Made by a program: the position numbers and the translations under genes. The notes under the pieces were generated by a model, which saw nothing but the letters and a program-made list of their open reading frames with translations, did not search any database and was not told the DNA's origin. Of a stretch of DNA of 40,790 bases, positions 8,724 through 18,190 are shown one piece after another (the first letter of the stretch is position 1; each line of letters begins with the position of its first letter). The stretch is from JAYSFC01 sp041913505 (GTDB lineage Bacteria > Pseudomonadota > Gammaproteobacteria > Burkholderiales > Burkholderiaceae_C). The stretch lies in contig JAYSFC010000013.1 of the NCBI GenBank assembly GCA_041913505.1, forward strand, positions 1 through 40,790, read 5' to 3'.

Positions 8724-9537
8724 ATGGCCACGCTGGAAGAACAGCTGCAGGCGCTCCAGGCCCAAGTCCGGCAGGACGCTGCCTCGGCGCGCCTACGCGT
8801 GCACCTGTTTCAGCTGCTGTGTGTAATGGGCCAGTGGCAGCGCGCGCTGGCCCAGTTGCAGCTATGTGCGCAGCTCGATGCCAAGGCCCTGCCCATGGCA
8901 CAGACCTACCGCGAAGCCATCCGTTGCGAGAAGCTGCGCACCGAGGTGTTTGCGGGCCGAGGCCGGCCAGCGATCCTCGGAGAGCCCCCGCCATGGATCG
9001 GCCTCTTGCTGGAAGCCCTGCGGCTCGATGGCGCGGGGCATGCCGACGCCGCGGCCGCGCTGCGCGCCCAGGCGCTGGAGCAGGCCGATGCCCCCCCCCT
9101 GCCGCCTGGACGGCCAGGACTGCGAGGGCCTGCTCGACGCAGACTCGCGGCTAGGGCCGGTCCTGGAAGTGGTGGCCAATGCCCAGTACTTCTGGCTGCC
9201 CATGCAGGCGTGCCAGGCGATCGAAATGCAGGCACCGGCCGATCTGCGCGACCTGGTCTGGGCCCCCGTCGACATCGTGCTCGTCCACGGCGGCCGCCTG
9301 CCCGCACTCATGCCAAGCCGCTACCCCGAAAGCGAGCATCTGGCCACCCATCCGCAGGCCGACCAGTTGCGCCAGTGCAAGCTCACCGACTGGACCCCGC
9401 TAGGCCCCGAGATGTGGGCAGGGCTGGGCCAGCGCATGTGGGTCAGCGACCTGGGGGAGCACCCCATGCTGGACACCCGCAACATCACGTGGGCGGCCGA
9501 GGGCGCGGCACCCGTGAGCGCCCCCTCGACCGGCTGA
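8724..9537 (+). pseudogene. tagJ: TagJ/ImpE-family T6SS accessory protein, frameshifted at a C9 tract
   Basis: The first frame starts at ATG 8724 and encodes an ImpE/SciE-like N-terminus of helical repeats. Family-like sequence leaves this frame at nine consecutive C (9091-9099). It continues in the +1 frame to the TGA at 9535-9537, with conserved segments such as RLDGQDCEGLLDADSRLGP and WAPVDIVLVHGG. Removing one C restores a 270-residue protein of normal family length. Read as given, the first frame runs on to 9851 over tssE, which is not a real product. In P. aeruginosa TagJ binds the N-terminal helix of TssB and is thought to assist ClpV-mediated sheath disassembly. Either a one-base sequencing error or a genuine slippage mutation explains the break, and the sequence alone cannot decide. 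Confidence 0.85.
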
Positions 9538-9552
9538 ACAAGGAAACCGGTG

Positions 9553-10104
9553 ATGCCGACACTCCCCCCCCCCGCCCCCGACGTCGCGCCCCGCCGCGAT
9601 GCCGATCGCCTGCAGCCCGCGCTGCTCGACCGGCTCACCGACGACGACCCCGAGAACCACCAGGAGCCTGCGCAGCAAGCGGTGGTCTCCAAGAGCCAGC
9701 TCAAGCGCATGGTGCTGCGCGACCTGGCCTGGCTGCTCAACACCACGGCGCACGATACCGACGGCCAGCTCGACGATTACCCCGAGGTTCAGCACTCGGT
9801 GATCAATTACGGCATTCCCGTGCTCTCGGGCAAGCATTTCTCGGGGGTTGATTGGCACGACATCGAGCGCCAGATCCATGCAGCCATCCTGGCATTCGAG
9901 CCCCGCATCCTGCCCGGCTCCCTGAACGTGCGTGCCGTGGCCCCGAGCGACCCGCTGGGCCACCACAACCTGCTGCACTTCGAGATCCGGGGCGAGCTCT
10001 GGTCCATGCCGTTTCCGCAGGAGCTGCTGCTGCGCTCCGAGCTGGACCTGGAAACGGGCCACATCCGGCTCACCGACCAGATCGCCCCCGGCACCGGAGC
10101 ATGA
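9553..10104 (+). CDS. tssE: T6SS baseplate protein TssE (gp25-like)
   Basis: 183 residues from ATG 9553, with AAGGAAA about ten bases upstream; GTG 9550 is an in-frame alternative. After a Pro-rich N-terminus the family motif LQPALLDRLTDDDP appears. It is followed by a gp25-like lysozyme-fold region with NTTAHDTDGQLDDYPEVQHS, NYGIP, IERQIHAAILAFEPRI and a C-terminal FEIRGELW strand. TssE is a wedge component of the baseplate with TssF, TssG and TssK. The N-terminus contains a ten-base C tract (9564-9573), so a length error there would change the true start. tssF begins one base after the stop codon. Confidence 0.93.
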   Translation: MPTLPPPAPDVAPRRDADRLQPALLDRLTDDDPENHQEPAQQAVVSKSQLKRMVLRDLAWLLNTTAHDTDGQLDDYPEVQHSVINYGIPVLSGKHFSGVDWHDIERQIHAAILAFEPRILPGSLNVRAVAPSDPLGHHNLLHFEIRGELWSMPFPQELLLRSELDLETGHIRLTDQIAPGTGA

Positions 10105-10105
10105 C

Positions 10106-11980
10106 ATGGACCCGCGCCTGCTCGACTACTACAACCGCGAGCTGGCCTATGTGCGTGAGCAGGGCAGCGAGTTCGCACAGCAGTTCCCCAAGGTGGCGGC
10201 CCGCCTGGGCATGCGCGGCACCGAGGTGGCAGACCCCTATGTCGAACGCTTGCTGGAGGGCTTCGCCTTCATGTCGGCGCGCATTCAGCTCAAGATGGAT
10301 GCGGAATTTCCCCGATTTTCCCAGCGCCTGCTGGATCTGGTCTACCCGGGCTACCTCGCGCCCACGCCGGCCATGGGGGTCGTGCGCCTCGAGCCTTCGG
10401 CCTCCCAAGGCGGATCGCCAGAGGGCTATGTGCTGCCGCGCCATGCGCGCCTGCGCGCACGCCTGCCCGCGCACGAGCAGACGGCCTGCGAATTCCGCAC
10501 CGCGCACGCGCTCAGCCTGTGGCCCCTGCGCCTCGTACAGGCGCGCCTCACGGCCGCACCGCCCGATCTGCCCGTGGCGGGCTTTCGCTGGGGCTCGCCC
10601 GTGCGCGGCGCCCTGCGCCTGCAGTTCGAGACCACATCCCAGATCGCGGTGGCAGCGCTCAAGCTCGACCGCTTGCCGGTCTTCGTGGCCGGCACCGGCG
10701 ACACCGCCTCGCGGCTGCAGGAGCTGATCCATACGCAGTGCCTGGGTGTCCTTGTACGTGGCGGCGATGCCTCTACAGCCCCGCTGGTGCCACTGCCGCC
10801 GAGCAGCGTCCAGCCCGAGGGCTTCGAGGCCGAGCAAGCCCTGCTCACCACGCCAGCGCGCGGCTTCGACGGCTACCGGCTGCTGCACGAGTACTTCGCG
10901 TTTCCCGAGCGCTACCAGTTCTTTTCGGTGCAGGGGCTGCAACGCGCCCTGCCGCAAATCCCCGGCCAACACTTTGAGCTCGTGCTGCTGCTCAAAAGTG
11001 CGCTGCCCGCGCTCGAGCCCGTGGTGGGTGCAGCCAACTTCCTGCTGCACTGCACCCCGGTGGTAAACCTGTTCACGCGCAGCTCCGACCGCATTCCCGT
11101 TGCCGCCAACCGCTTCGAGCACCACATCGTGATCGACCGGGGCCGACCGCTCGACTTCGAGGTGCACAGCATCGAGCGCGTACAGGGCCACCGCAGTGAC
11201 AGCGAGGGGCCCCAGCCCTTCCTGTCGTTCTATGGCGCCGCCCTGCCCGAACGCCACGGCGCAGGGGCCTATTACTCGGTACGGCGCGAGCCACGCCTGC
11301 TGTCCGAGCATGCGCGCCGACACGGCCCACGTACCGGCTACGTGGGCAGCGAGTGCTTCCTGTCGCTGGTCGATGCGCAGGATGCCCCCTACCCCGACGA
11401 AGTCCGCCACATCACCGTGGACGCGCTGTGCACGAACCGGGACTTATCCCTGCTGACCCCGGTAGGTACGGGCGAGACCGACCTCACGCTGCTGAGTTCA
11501 GCCCCCGTGGACAGCATCCGCTTCGTGGCTGGCCCCAGCCGCCCGGTGCCCGCGCTGGCCGAGCGCGAGATCACCTGGCGCCTGATTTCGCACCTGAGCC
11601 TCAACTACCTCACGCTCACCGACCTCGATCCCGAGCAGGGCGCAGCCGCATTGCGTGAGCTGCTGACCCTCTACGCAAGGCTGGGCGCCACGGGTGCGCA
11701 GGCCCAGATCGAGGCCGTGCAGCAATTGCGGGTGCAGGCCATCAACCGCCGCGTGCCAGGGCGGGGACCCATCGTCTTCGGGCGCGGGGTACAGCTGGAT
11801 CTGCTGCTGGACGAAGTGCCGCTGGCCGGCCAGAGCCCCTGGGCCCTGGGGGCTGTGCTGGAGCAGTTTTTCGCCCGCCATGTCGGCATCAACGCATTCA
11901 CCGAATTCAACCTGCGCAGCACCCAGCGCGGCACCATCGCCCAATGGGCGCCCCGCATCGGACGGAGGCCCGTGGCATGA
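10106..11980 (+). CDS. tssF: T6SS baseplate protein TssF
   Basis: 624 residues starting at ATG 10106. The N-terminus has the strongly conserved DPRLLDYYNRELAYVREQG and RLLDLVYPGYLAP-type segments. Later come the FLSFYG, CTNRDLSLL and LRELLTLYA regions typical of TssF/ImpG/VasA, and the C-terminus carries GRGVQLDLLLDE. Length matches the family. TssF forms the baseplate wedge with TssG and TssE. Its ATGA junction overlaps the tssG start, which points to translational coupling. Confidence 0.97.
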   Translation: MDPRLLDYYNRELAYVREQGSEFAQQFPKVAARLGMRGTEVADPYVERLLEGFAFMSARIQLKMDAEFPRFSQRLLDLVYPGYLAPTPAMGVVRLEPSASQGGSPEGYVLPRHARLRARLPAHEQTACEFRTAHALSLWPLRLVQARLTAAPPDLPVAGFRWGSPVRGALRLQFETTSQIAVAALKLDRLPVFVAGTGDTASRLQELIHTQCLGVLVRGGDASTAPLVPLPPSSVQPEGFEAEQALLTTPARGFDGYRLLHEYFAFPERYQFFSVQGLQRALPQIPGQHFELVLLLKSALPALEPVVGAANFLLHCTPVVNLFTRSSDRIPVAANRFEHHIVIDRGRPLDFEVHSIERVQGHRSDSEGPQPFLSFYGAALPERHGAGAYYSVRREPRLLSEHARRHGPRTGYVGSECFLSLVDAQDAPYPDEVRHITVDALCTNRDLSLLTPVGTGETDLTLLSSAPVDSIRFVAGPSRPVPALAEREITWRLISHLSLNYLTLTDLDPEQGAAALRELLTLYARLGATGAQAQIEAVQQLRVQAINRRVPGRGPIVFGRGVQLDLLLDEVPLAGQSPWALGAVLEQFFARHVGINAFTEFNLRSTQRGTIAQWAPRIGRRPVA

Positions 11981-13098
11981 CCACCCCCACCCTCCCCGCG
12001 ATGGACACCCGCCTGGGAGCACTGTTTGCCGCGCTCGAACGGGATGCGCCCAGCTTCGACTTCTACAACGTCCTGCGCCTGATCGATGCCCGCAACCCGG
12101 GCACAGCGCCGCTGGGCCGGGCCGCCCATCCACGCGACGAGCCCCTGCGCCTCACGCAGCAGCCCTCGCTGGCCTTCGCGCCCGCCGCGCTGCACAGCTA
12201 CCAAGCGGGCATGGCGGCCTATGGCCTGGGGCGGCTGGCGGTCTACCACTTCGGCCTGTTCGGACCCCATGGTGCACTTCCCACGCATCTGACCGAGTAC
12301 GCGCAGGAGCGCCTGCTCCATGCCAAGGACGAAACCCTGCTGCGCTTTTGCGACATCTTCCAGCACCGCATGATCCTGCTGTTCTACCGCGCCTGGGCCG
12401 ACTGCCAGGCCGTGACCAGCCTGGATTGCCCCGAGCGCGATGCGTTCTCACGCCACGTGGGCAGCCTCATCGGCCTGGGTCAAGGCAGCGTGCGGCGGCG
12501 CGACACCGTTCCCGACCATGCCAAGCTGCACCACAGCGGCCACCTGGCGCGCCCCCAGCGCAACCCGGCTGGACTGTGCCGGGCCCTGAGCGACTGGCTG
12601 CGGGCCCCCGTGCAGTTGCAGGAATACCAGCACCAATGGCTCGCGCTGGGCCCGGGCGACCGAACGCAGCTCACCGGCGCCGTACAGGCCGGCGGGCAGG
12701 GCGTGGGGCCGGCCGCGTCCTGCCTGGGCCAGGGGGCGGTGCTGGGCGAGCGCGTGCCCGACGTGCAGCACCGCTTCCAACTGCGCATCGGCCCGCTGCC
12801 ACTGGCCGAGTTCGAGCGCCATCTGCCCGGGCGCAGCCGCTTTTTCGAGGTACGAGACTGGGTGCGCAACTACCTGGGGCTGGAACTCGCCTGGGACTTG
12901 CGCCTGGTGCTGTGCCAGGCCGACGTCCAGCCCACCTGCCTGGGGCGACGGGGACAGCTGGGCTGGACCACCTGGATCGGCCCGCCGCAGGGTGGGCACC
13001 CGCACGATGCCGACGATGTGCTGCTCGACCCCGAGCGGCTGAGCGCGAGCCCGCTGGCCGCACCGCCCCCGCCTGCCAAGGAGGACTGCCGTGTCTGA
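11977..13098 (+). CDS. tssG: T6SS baseplate protein TssG
   Basis: 373 residues beginning at the ATG inside the ATGA overlap with tssF, with GGAGG nearby. Motifs include FDFYNVLRLIDARNP near the N-terminus, YQAGMAAYGLGRLAVYHFGLFGPHG, and the HLTEYAQERLLHAKDETLLRFCDIFQHRM block that is diagnostic of TssG/ImpH/VasB. The C-terminal half is less conserved. TssG pairs with two TssF copies in the baseplate wedge. The last eight bases overlap the start of clpV. Confidence 0.96.
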   Translation: MTTPTLPAMDTRLGALFAALERDAPSFDFYNVLRLIDARNPGTAPLGRAAHPRDEPLRLTQQPSLAFAPAALHSYQAGMAAYGLGRLAVYHFGLFGPHGALPTHLTEYAQERLLHAKDETLLRFCDIFQHRMILLFYRAWADCQAVTSLDCPERDAFSRHVGSLIGLGQGSVRRRDTVPDHAKLHHSGHLARPQRNPAGLCRALSDWLRAPVQLQEYQHQWLALGPGDRTQLTGAVQAGGQGVGPAASCLGQGAVLGERVPDVQHRFQLRIGPLPLAEFERHLPGRSRFFEVRDWVRNYLGLELAWDLRLVLCQADVQPTCLGRRGQLGWTTWIGPPQGGHPHDADDVLLDPERLSASPLAAPPPPAKEDCRV

Positions 13099-15778
13099 AA
13101 TCAGCCGCGCCGCTTTGTTCGGCAAACTCAACCCCTTGCTCTACCAGTCCATCGAGGGCGCCACGGTTTTCTGCAAGCTGCGTGGCAACCCCTACGTGGA
13201 ACTCGTGCACTGGCTGCACCAGATCCTGAGCGGCAACGACAGCGATCTGCACCGCATCGTGCGGCATTTCGAGGTGGACGCGGCCAAGCTCGCGGCCGAC
13301 CTCACGCGCGCGCTGGACCGGCTGCCGCGCGGCGCCACGGCCATCTCCGACCTGTCCGAGCACATCGAGAACGCCGTGGAGCGCGCCTGGGTCTATGGCA
13401 CGCTCAAGTACGGCGACAGCCAGGTGCGCGGCGGCTACCTGCTCGTGGGCCTGGTCAAGACCACCAGCCTGCGCAACCTGCTCTACGGCATTTCGCGCGA
13501 GTTCGAAAAGCTCGGCATCGATGCGCTCAGCGACCAGTTGCCTGGCATCGTCAAGGGCTCGCCCGAGGAGAGCCTGGCCGCCAGCGACGGCAGCGGCCTT
13601 GCCAGCGCCACGCCCGGCGAGGCCAGCGGCGCCATGGCGCCCGCGGCGCTGGGCAAGCAGGAGGCCCTCAAGAAATACGCCGTGGACCTGACCGAGAAGG
13701 CCAGGAATGGCGAGATCGACCCCGTCACCGGGCGCGACGAAGAGATCCGCCAGATCGTCGACATCCTCATGCGCCGGCGCCAGAACAATCCCCTGCTCAC
13801 AGGCGAGGCCGGCGTGGGCAAGACCGCCGTGGTCGAGGGCTTCGCGCTGCGGCTGGCCCGTGGCGACGTGCCGCCGCAGCTGCGCGAGGTCAGCCTGCTG
13901 TCGCTCGACATTGGGCTGCTGCAGGCCGGCGCCAGCATGAAGGGGGAGTTCGAGCAACGGCTGCGCCAGGTCATCGATGAGGTGCAAGCCAGCCCCAAAC
14001 CCGTGATCCTGTTCGTCGACGAGGTCCATACCCTCGTGGGCGCCGGCGGCCAGGCCGGTACGGGCGATGCGGCCAACCTGCTCAAGCCGGCGCTGGCGCG
14101 CGGCACGCTGCGCACCATCGGCGCCACCACCTGGGCCGAGTACAAGAAGTACATCGAGAAAGACCCGGCGCTCACGCGCCGCTTCCAGGTCGTGCAGGTG
14201 CCGGAGCCCGGCGAGGCCCAGGCGATTTCCATGCTGCGCGGCGTGGCCTCAGTGCTCGAAAAGCACCACAAGGTGCTGCTGCTTGACGAAGCCATCGCGG
14301 CTGCGGTGAGCCTCTCGCACCGCTACATCCCCGCGCGCCAGTTGCCCGACAAGGCCGTGAGCCTGCTCGACACGAGCTGCGCGCGCGTGGCTGTGAGCCA
14401 GCACGCAACGCCCCCCGAGGTGGAGAACGCGCAGCGCCTCATCGAGGTTCTGGAGGTCGAACAAGGCATCGTGGAACGCGAGGCGGCCATGGGCGTGCCC
14501 GTGGGCCAGCGCCTCACCGAGGTACAGGCCCGGCGCGCGGATGCACAGGCCGTGCTCGATGCCGTGACCCAACGCTGGGAGCGCGAGAAGGGCCTGGTGG
14601 CCCAGGTGCTCGCACTGCGCGAGCGCCTGCGCAGCCTGGGCGACGGCCGCATCGAGTCCGCCGCGGCCGGCGACGACCCGGACCGCGACGCGCTGCTGGC
14701 CGAACTGGCCACCCTGCAGGCCATCCTGGCCGAGGCCCAGGGAGAACGGCCCCTGATCCTGCCCGCCGTGGACGCACAGGCCGTGGCCTCCGTGGTGGCC
14801 GACTGGACGGGCATCCCCGTGGGCCGCATGGTCAAGAACGAGCTCGAATCCGTTTTGCGCATCGCCGACACGCTGAACCAGCGCGTGATCGGCCAGCGCC
14901 ACGGCCTGGATCTCATCGCCCGGCGCATCCAGACAGCGCGCGCACGGCTCGACAACCCGAGCAAGCCCGTGGGCGTGTTCTTGCTCGTGGGCCCCTCGGG
15001 CGTGGGCAAGACCGAGACCGCACTCACACTGGCCGAAGCGCTGTATGGCGGCGAGCAGAACCTCATCACCATCAACATGAGCGAGTTCCAGGAGGCGCAC
15101 ACCGTCTCCACGCTCAAGGGCGCCCCCCCCGGCTACGTGGGCTACGGCGAGGGCGGCGTGCTCACCGAGGCCGTGCGGCGCAAGCCCTACAGTGTAGTGC
15201 TGCTCGACGAGGTGGAGAAGGCCCACAGCGACGTGCACGAGATCTTCTTCCAGGTATTCGACAAAGGCGTCATGGAAGACGGCGAGGGCCGGCTCATCGA
15301 CTTCAAGAACACCGTCATCATCCTCACGAGCAACGTGGGCAGCGACCTCGTGATGAACCTCACGCGCGACCCAGAGCTCATGCCCAGCCCTGACGAGATC
15401 GCCAAGGCCCTGCGCGATCCGCTGCTCAAGGTTTTTCCGGCTGCGCTGCTCGGGCGCCTGCAGGTCATTCCCTACTACCCGCTGAGCGACGAGATGCTCG
15501 GCGACATCATCCGGCTGCAGCTGCGCCGCATCGAGCGCCGCCTGGCCGAGAACCACCAGGCCCGCTTCAGCTACACCGACGACGTGGTGCGCCTCATCGC
15601 ATCGCGCTGCCACGAGGTGGAGAGCGGCGGCCGCATGATCGACGCCATCCTCACCAACACCGTACTGCCGCGCCTGGCCGAGGAGTACCTGCACCGCAGC
15701 CTCGCGGGCGAAGCCTTCGGCGACGTCGCGCTCACGGTGGAGGGCGGCGACTTCGGCTACCGGTTCAGTCCGGCCTGA
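13091..15778 (+). CDS. clpV: T6SS sheath-recycling AAA+ ATPase ClpV (TssH)
   Basis: 895 residues starting at GTG 13091, overlapping the end of tssG. A Clp N-domain (about 1-150) with a helix that in family members grips the TssC N-terminus is followed by two AAA+ modules. The first has Walker A GEAGVGKT (about 238-245) and an ILFVDEVH Walker B. A middle coiled-coil domain (about 410-520) comes next. The second module has GPSGVGKT (about 634-641), the GAPPGYVGY pore loop and a VVLLDEVEKAH Walker B. ClpV pulls contracted TssB/TssC sheath apart for reuse. Size and order are typical. The pore-loop stretch is encoded by eight C and stays in frame. Confidence 0.97.
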   Translation: MSEISRAALFGKLNPLLYQSIEGATVFCKLRGNPYVELVHWLHQILSGNDSDLHRIVRHFEVDAAKLAADLTRALDRLPRGATAISDLSEHIENAVERAWVYGTLKYGDSQVRGGYLLVGLVKTTSLRNLLYGISREFEKLGIDALSDQLPGIVKGSPEESLAASDGSGLASATPGEASGAMAPAALGKQEALKKYAVDLTEKARNGEIDPVTGRDEEIRQIVDILMRRRQNNPLLTGEAGVGKTAVVEGFALRLARGDVPPQLREVSLLSLDIGLLQAGASMKGEFEQRLRQVIDEVQASPKPVILFVDEVHTLVGAGGQAGTGDAANLLKPALARGTLRTIGATTWAEYKKYIEKDPALTRRFQVVQVPEPGEAQAISMLRGVASVLEKHHKVLLLDEAIAAAVSLSHRYIPARQLPDKAVSLLDTSCARVAVSQHATPPEVENAQRLIEVLEVEQGIVEREAAMGVPVGQRLTEVQARRADAQAVLDAVTQRWEREKGLVAQVLALRERLRSLGDGRIESAAAGDDPDRDALLAELATLQAILAEAQGERPLILPAVDAQAVASVVADWTGIPVGRMVKNELESVLRIADTLNQRVIGQRHGLDLIARRIQTARARLDNPSKPVGVFLLVGPSGVGKTETALTLAEALYGGEQNLITINMSEFQEAHTVSTLKGAPPGYVGYGEGGVLTEAVRRKPYSVVLLDEVEKAHSDVHEIFFQVFDKGVMEDGEGRLIDFKNTVIILTSNVGSDLVMNLTRDPELMPSPDEIAKALRDPLLKVFPAALLGRLQVIPYYPLSDEMLGDIIRLQLRRIERRLAENHQARFSYTDDVVRLIASRCHEVESGGRMIDAILTNTVLPRLAEEYLHRSLAGEAFGDVALTVEGGDFGYRFSPA

Positions 15779-15819
15779 ACCGTTCCTTCAAGCGCACCAG
15801 CCCCTCCGGAAAGCCCGCC

Positions 15820-18174
15820 ATGGAACGCCTAGTCGATGCCGTCACCCCGCTCGGGGATGCCCTGTGGTTCCGGCAGATGAAGGGAACCGAGGCACTGTCC
15901 AGCCTGTTCGAGTACGAGGTACTGCTGCACGGCCGCGACAGCGGCCTCAGCGCCAAGGCCATGCTGGGCAAGCCCATCACGCTCAAGCTCGAAACCGCGG
16001 GCGGCGGCGAGCGCTACTTCAATGGCCTGTGCACGCGCTTTCGTGCCGCGGGGCGCGAGGGCGAGCAGCACCTGTACACGGCGCGCATGCATCCCTGGCT
16101 GTGGCTTGCGGGCCGGCGCAGCGACTGCAAGATCTTCCAGTTCATGAAGGTGCCCGACATCGTTTCCGACGTGCTCGGCAAGTACGGATCGCCACTGGAG
16201 CTGCGCCTGCGCAAGAGCTACCGCGAATGGGAGTACTGCGTGCAGTACCAGGAAACCGACCTCAACTTCGTGATGCGCCTCATGGAGCACGAGGGCATCT
16301 ATTTCTTCTTCGAGCACCAGGCCAATAACCACACGCTCGTGCTCATTGACGACATTGGCAGCCATGCACCACTGCCCGGCAAGCCCAGCATCAAGTACTT
16401 CGGCGTGGATGCCGGCACCGTGGCCACCGAAGAGCACTTCAACAGCTGGGAGGTTTGCGAGGACGTTGCCTCGGGCGAGTACCTGAGCGACGACTACGAC
16501 TTCGAGAAGCCGCGCGCCGACCTCAAGACCCGGCGCCAGCAACCCATGGGGCACAGCCACGACCCCTGGGAGCGCTATACCTGGCCCGGCGGCTACGTGC
16601 AGCTCGACGACGGTGAGAGCTATGCCGAAACACGGCTTGAGGCCTTGCAGGCCGACCGTGAACGCACCCTGGGCCACACCACGGTGCGCACCATGGCGCC
16701 AGGCTACCTGTTCTCGCTCGAGCGCTGCCCTCGCGCCGACCAGAACCGCGAATACCTGGCCGTGGGGCTCACCTACTACCTGCGCGACAACACGCGCATG
16801 GCGGTGGGCGGCGGCGGTGAGGGGGACTCCGACTGGCGCTTCGAAACCACCGCCCAGCCCACGAGCCTGCCCTACCGCCCGCCCCAGGTCACACCCAAGC
16901 CGCGGGCCCACGGCTTGCAGACCGCCGTGGTGGTGGGCCCGCCCGGCGAGGAGATCTATACCGATCAATACGGGCGCGTGAAGGTGCAGTTCTTCTGGGA
17001 CCGCTACGGCCAGCGCAACGAGCACAGCAGCTGCTGGATGCGTGTGGCCTCACCCTGGGCGGGCGAGAAATGGGGCTTCATCCAGATCCCGCGCATCGGC
17101 CAGGAAGTGGTGGTGGACTTCATCGACGGCGACCCCGACCACCCCTTGATCACAGGCCGCGTCTACAACGCCGACCAGATGCCCCCCTACGGACTGCCTG
17201 CCAACAAAACCGCCAGCGGCTTCAAATCGCGCTCCACCCAGGGCGGCAGCGCGGTGGATTTCAACGAAATCCGCATGGAGGACCTCAAAGGCAAAGAGCA
17301 GTTCTACCTGCACGCCCAGCGCAACTTCGACAGCGTGGTCGAACTCAACGAGTCGCGCGTCATCGGCAATGACCGCCAGACCCGCGTGGGCCACAACGAC
17401 GACCGCTTCGTGGCCAACGACTGCCGCACCGTCGTGGCGGCCAACCAAACCCTGCAGGTGCAGGCCCATCAGTCGACGGCCGTGGCGGGCTCCCAGAGCC
17501 TCAGCGTACTCGGCAACCAGAGCAACATGGTCAAGGGCAAACGCACGCAAAGCGTGGGCGGCAACCTGGCCGAAAAAACCGGCGGGGACCACCGCGAGAG
17601 CGTGGGCGGCAAGCACACCATCACCGTGGGCGGCGACGAGAAGAACAACATCGGCGGCACGCAGCTCAACTTCGTGCAGGGCGGGCGCAAATCGGTGGTG
17701 GCGGGCAAGGAGGTGGTGACCTCCACCGGCAAAACCACCCATTTCGCCGCCGCAGGCTATGGCGTGCTAACGCCCCTGAAGTACTCGGTAAGCTGCCTGA
17801 ACCGCCAGGTCAATGTGGATGCCACCGATAGGACCACGGTGGTCGGCACGCAAACGCTGACCGTCGGCGGATCGCGCAGCAGCACCATCGGCATTTCGGA
17901 CAGTACCACCGTGGGCGCAAGCCACACCGTTGAAGTGGGTGCCAGCAGCTCGCTGACCGCGGGCGCCAGCGTCACCATCCTGGCGGGGGGGGCAGTTTCG
18001 GTCACGGGCGGGGCCGCCGTCACCGTCACGGGCAGCACCGTCACCATTACTGCCGCAACGATCAACCTCGTGGGCATCGTCAACATCGCCGGCATGCTCA
18101 ACGTGGCAGGCACCATCGTCACGCCGAGCATCGTTTCGGCCACCTACACGCCAGGCGTGGGCAACTTGATATAG
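15820..18174 (+). CDS. vgrG: T6SS spike protein VgrG (TssI), no obvious enzymatic extension
   Basis: 784 residues. The gp27-like base domain covers about 1-370 and opens with an FRQMKGTEALSSLFEYEV-type segment. The gp5-like OB fold follows (about 374-455), with DQYGRVKVQFFWDR and DGDPDHPLITGRVYN. After about 510 the chain becomes a repetitive Gly/Val/Thr-rich beta-helix (patterns such as VGGNLAEKTGG and TVGASHTVEVGA) running almost to the end. No catalytic domain is visible, so it is a structural spike rather than an evolved VgrG. It trimerises at the tube tip and needs a PAAR protein and cargo adaptors. No PAAR gene is present here. The next gene follows after 16 bases and encodes a HEAT-like protein. 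Confidence 0.96.
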   Translation: MERLVDAVTPLGDALWFRQMKGTEALSSLFEYEVLLHGRDSGLSAKAMLGKPITLKLETAGGGERYFNGLCTRFRAAGREGEQHLYTARMHPWLWLAGRRSDCKIFQFMKVPDIVSDVLGKYGSPLELRLRKSYREWEYCVQYQETDLNFVMRLMEHEGIYFFFEHQANNHTLVLIDDIGSHAPLPGKPSIKYFGVDAGTVATEEHFNSWEVCEDVASGEYLSDDYDFEKPRADLKTRRQQPMGHSHDPWERYTWPGGYVQLDDGESYAETRLEALQADRERTLGHTTVRTMAPGYLFSLERCPRADQNREYLAVGLTYYLRDNTRMAVGGGGEGDSDWRFETTAQPTSLPYRPPQVTPKPRAHGLQTAVVVGPPGEEIYTDQYGRVKVQFFWDRYGQRNEHSSCWMRVASPWAGEKWGFIQIPRIGQEVVVDFIDGDPDHPLITGRVYNADQMPPYGLPANKTASGFKSRSTQGGSAVDFNEIRMEDLKGKEQFYLHAQRNFDSVVELNESRVIGNDRQTRVGHNDDRFVANDCRTVVAANQTLQVQAHQSTAVAGSQSLSVLGNQSNMVKGKRTQSVGGNLAEKTGGDHRESVGGKHTITVGGDEKNNIGGTQLNFVQGGRKSVVAGKEVVTSTGKTTHFAAAGYGVLTPLKYSVSCLNRQVNVDATDRTTVVGTQTLTVGGSRSSTIGISDSTTVGASHTVEVGASSSLTAGASVTILAGGAVSVTGGAAVTVTGSTVTITAATINLVGIVNIAGMLNVAGTIVTPSIVSATYTPGVGNLI

Positions 18175-18190
18175 AGCGAAAGCGCACGCC

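Noticed and set aside
9093..9851. Continuation of the first tagJ frame over the start of tssE as an extended protein
   Set aside because: The sequence after the C tract is Arg/Pro-rich nonsense, whereas the +1 frame holds the conserved TagJ C-terminus and tssE occupies the rest.
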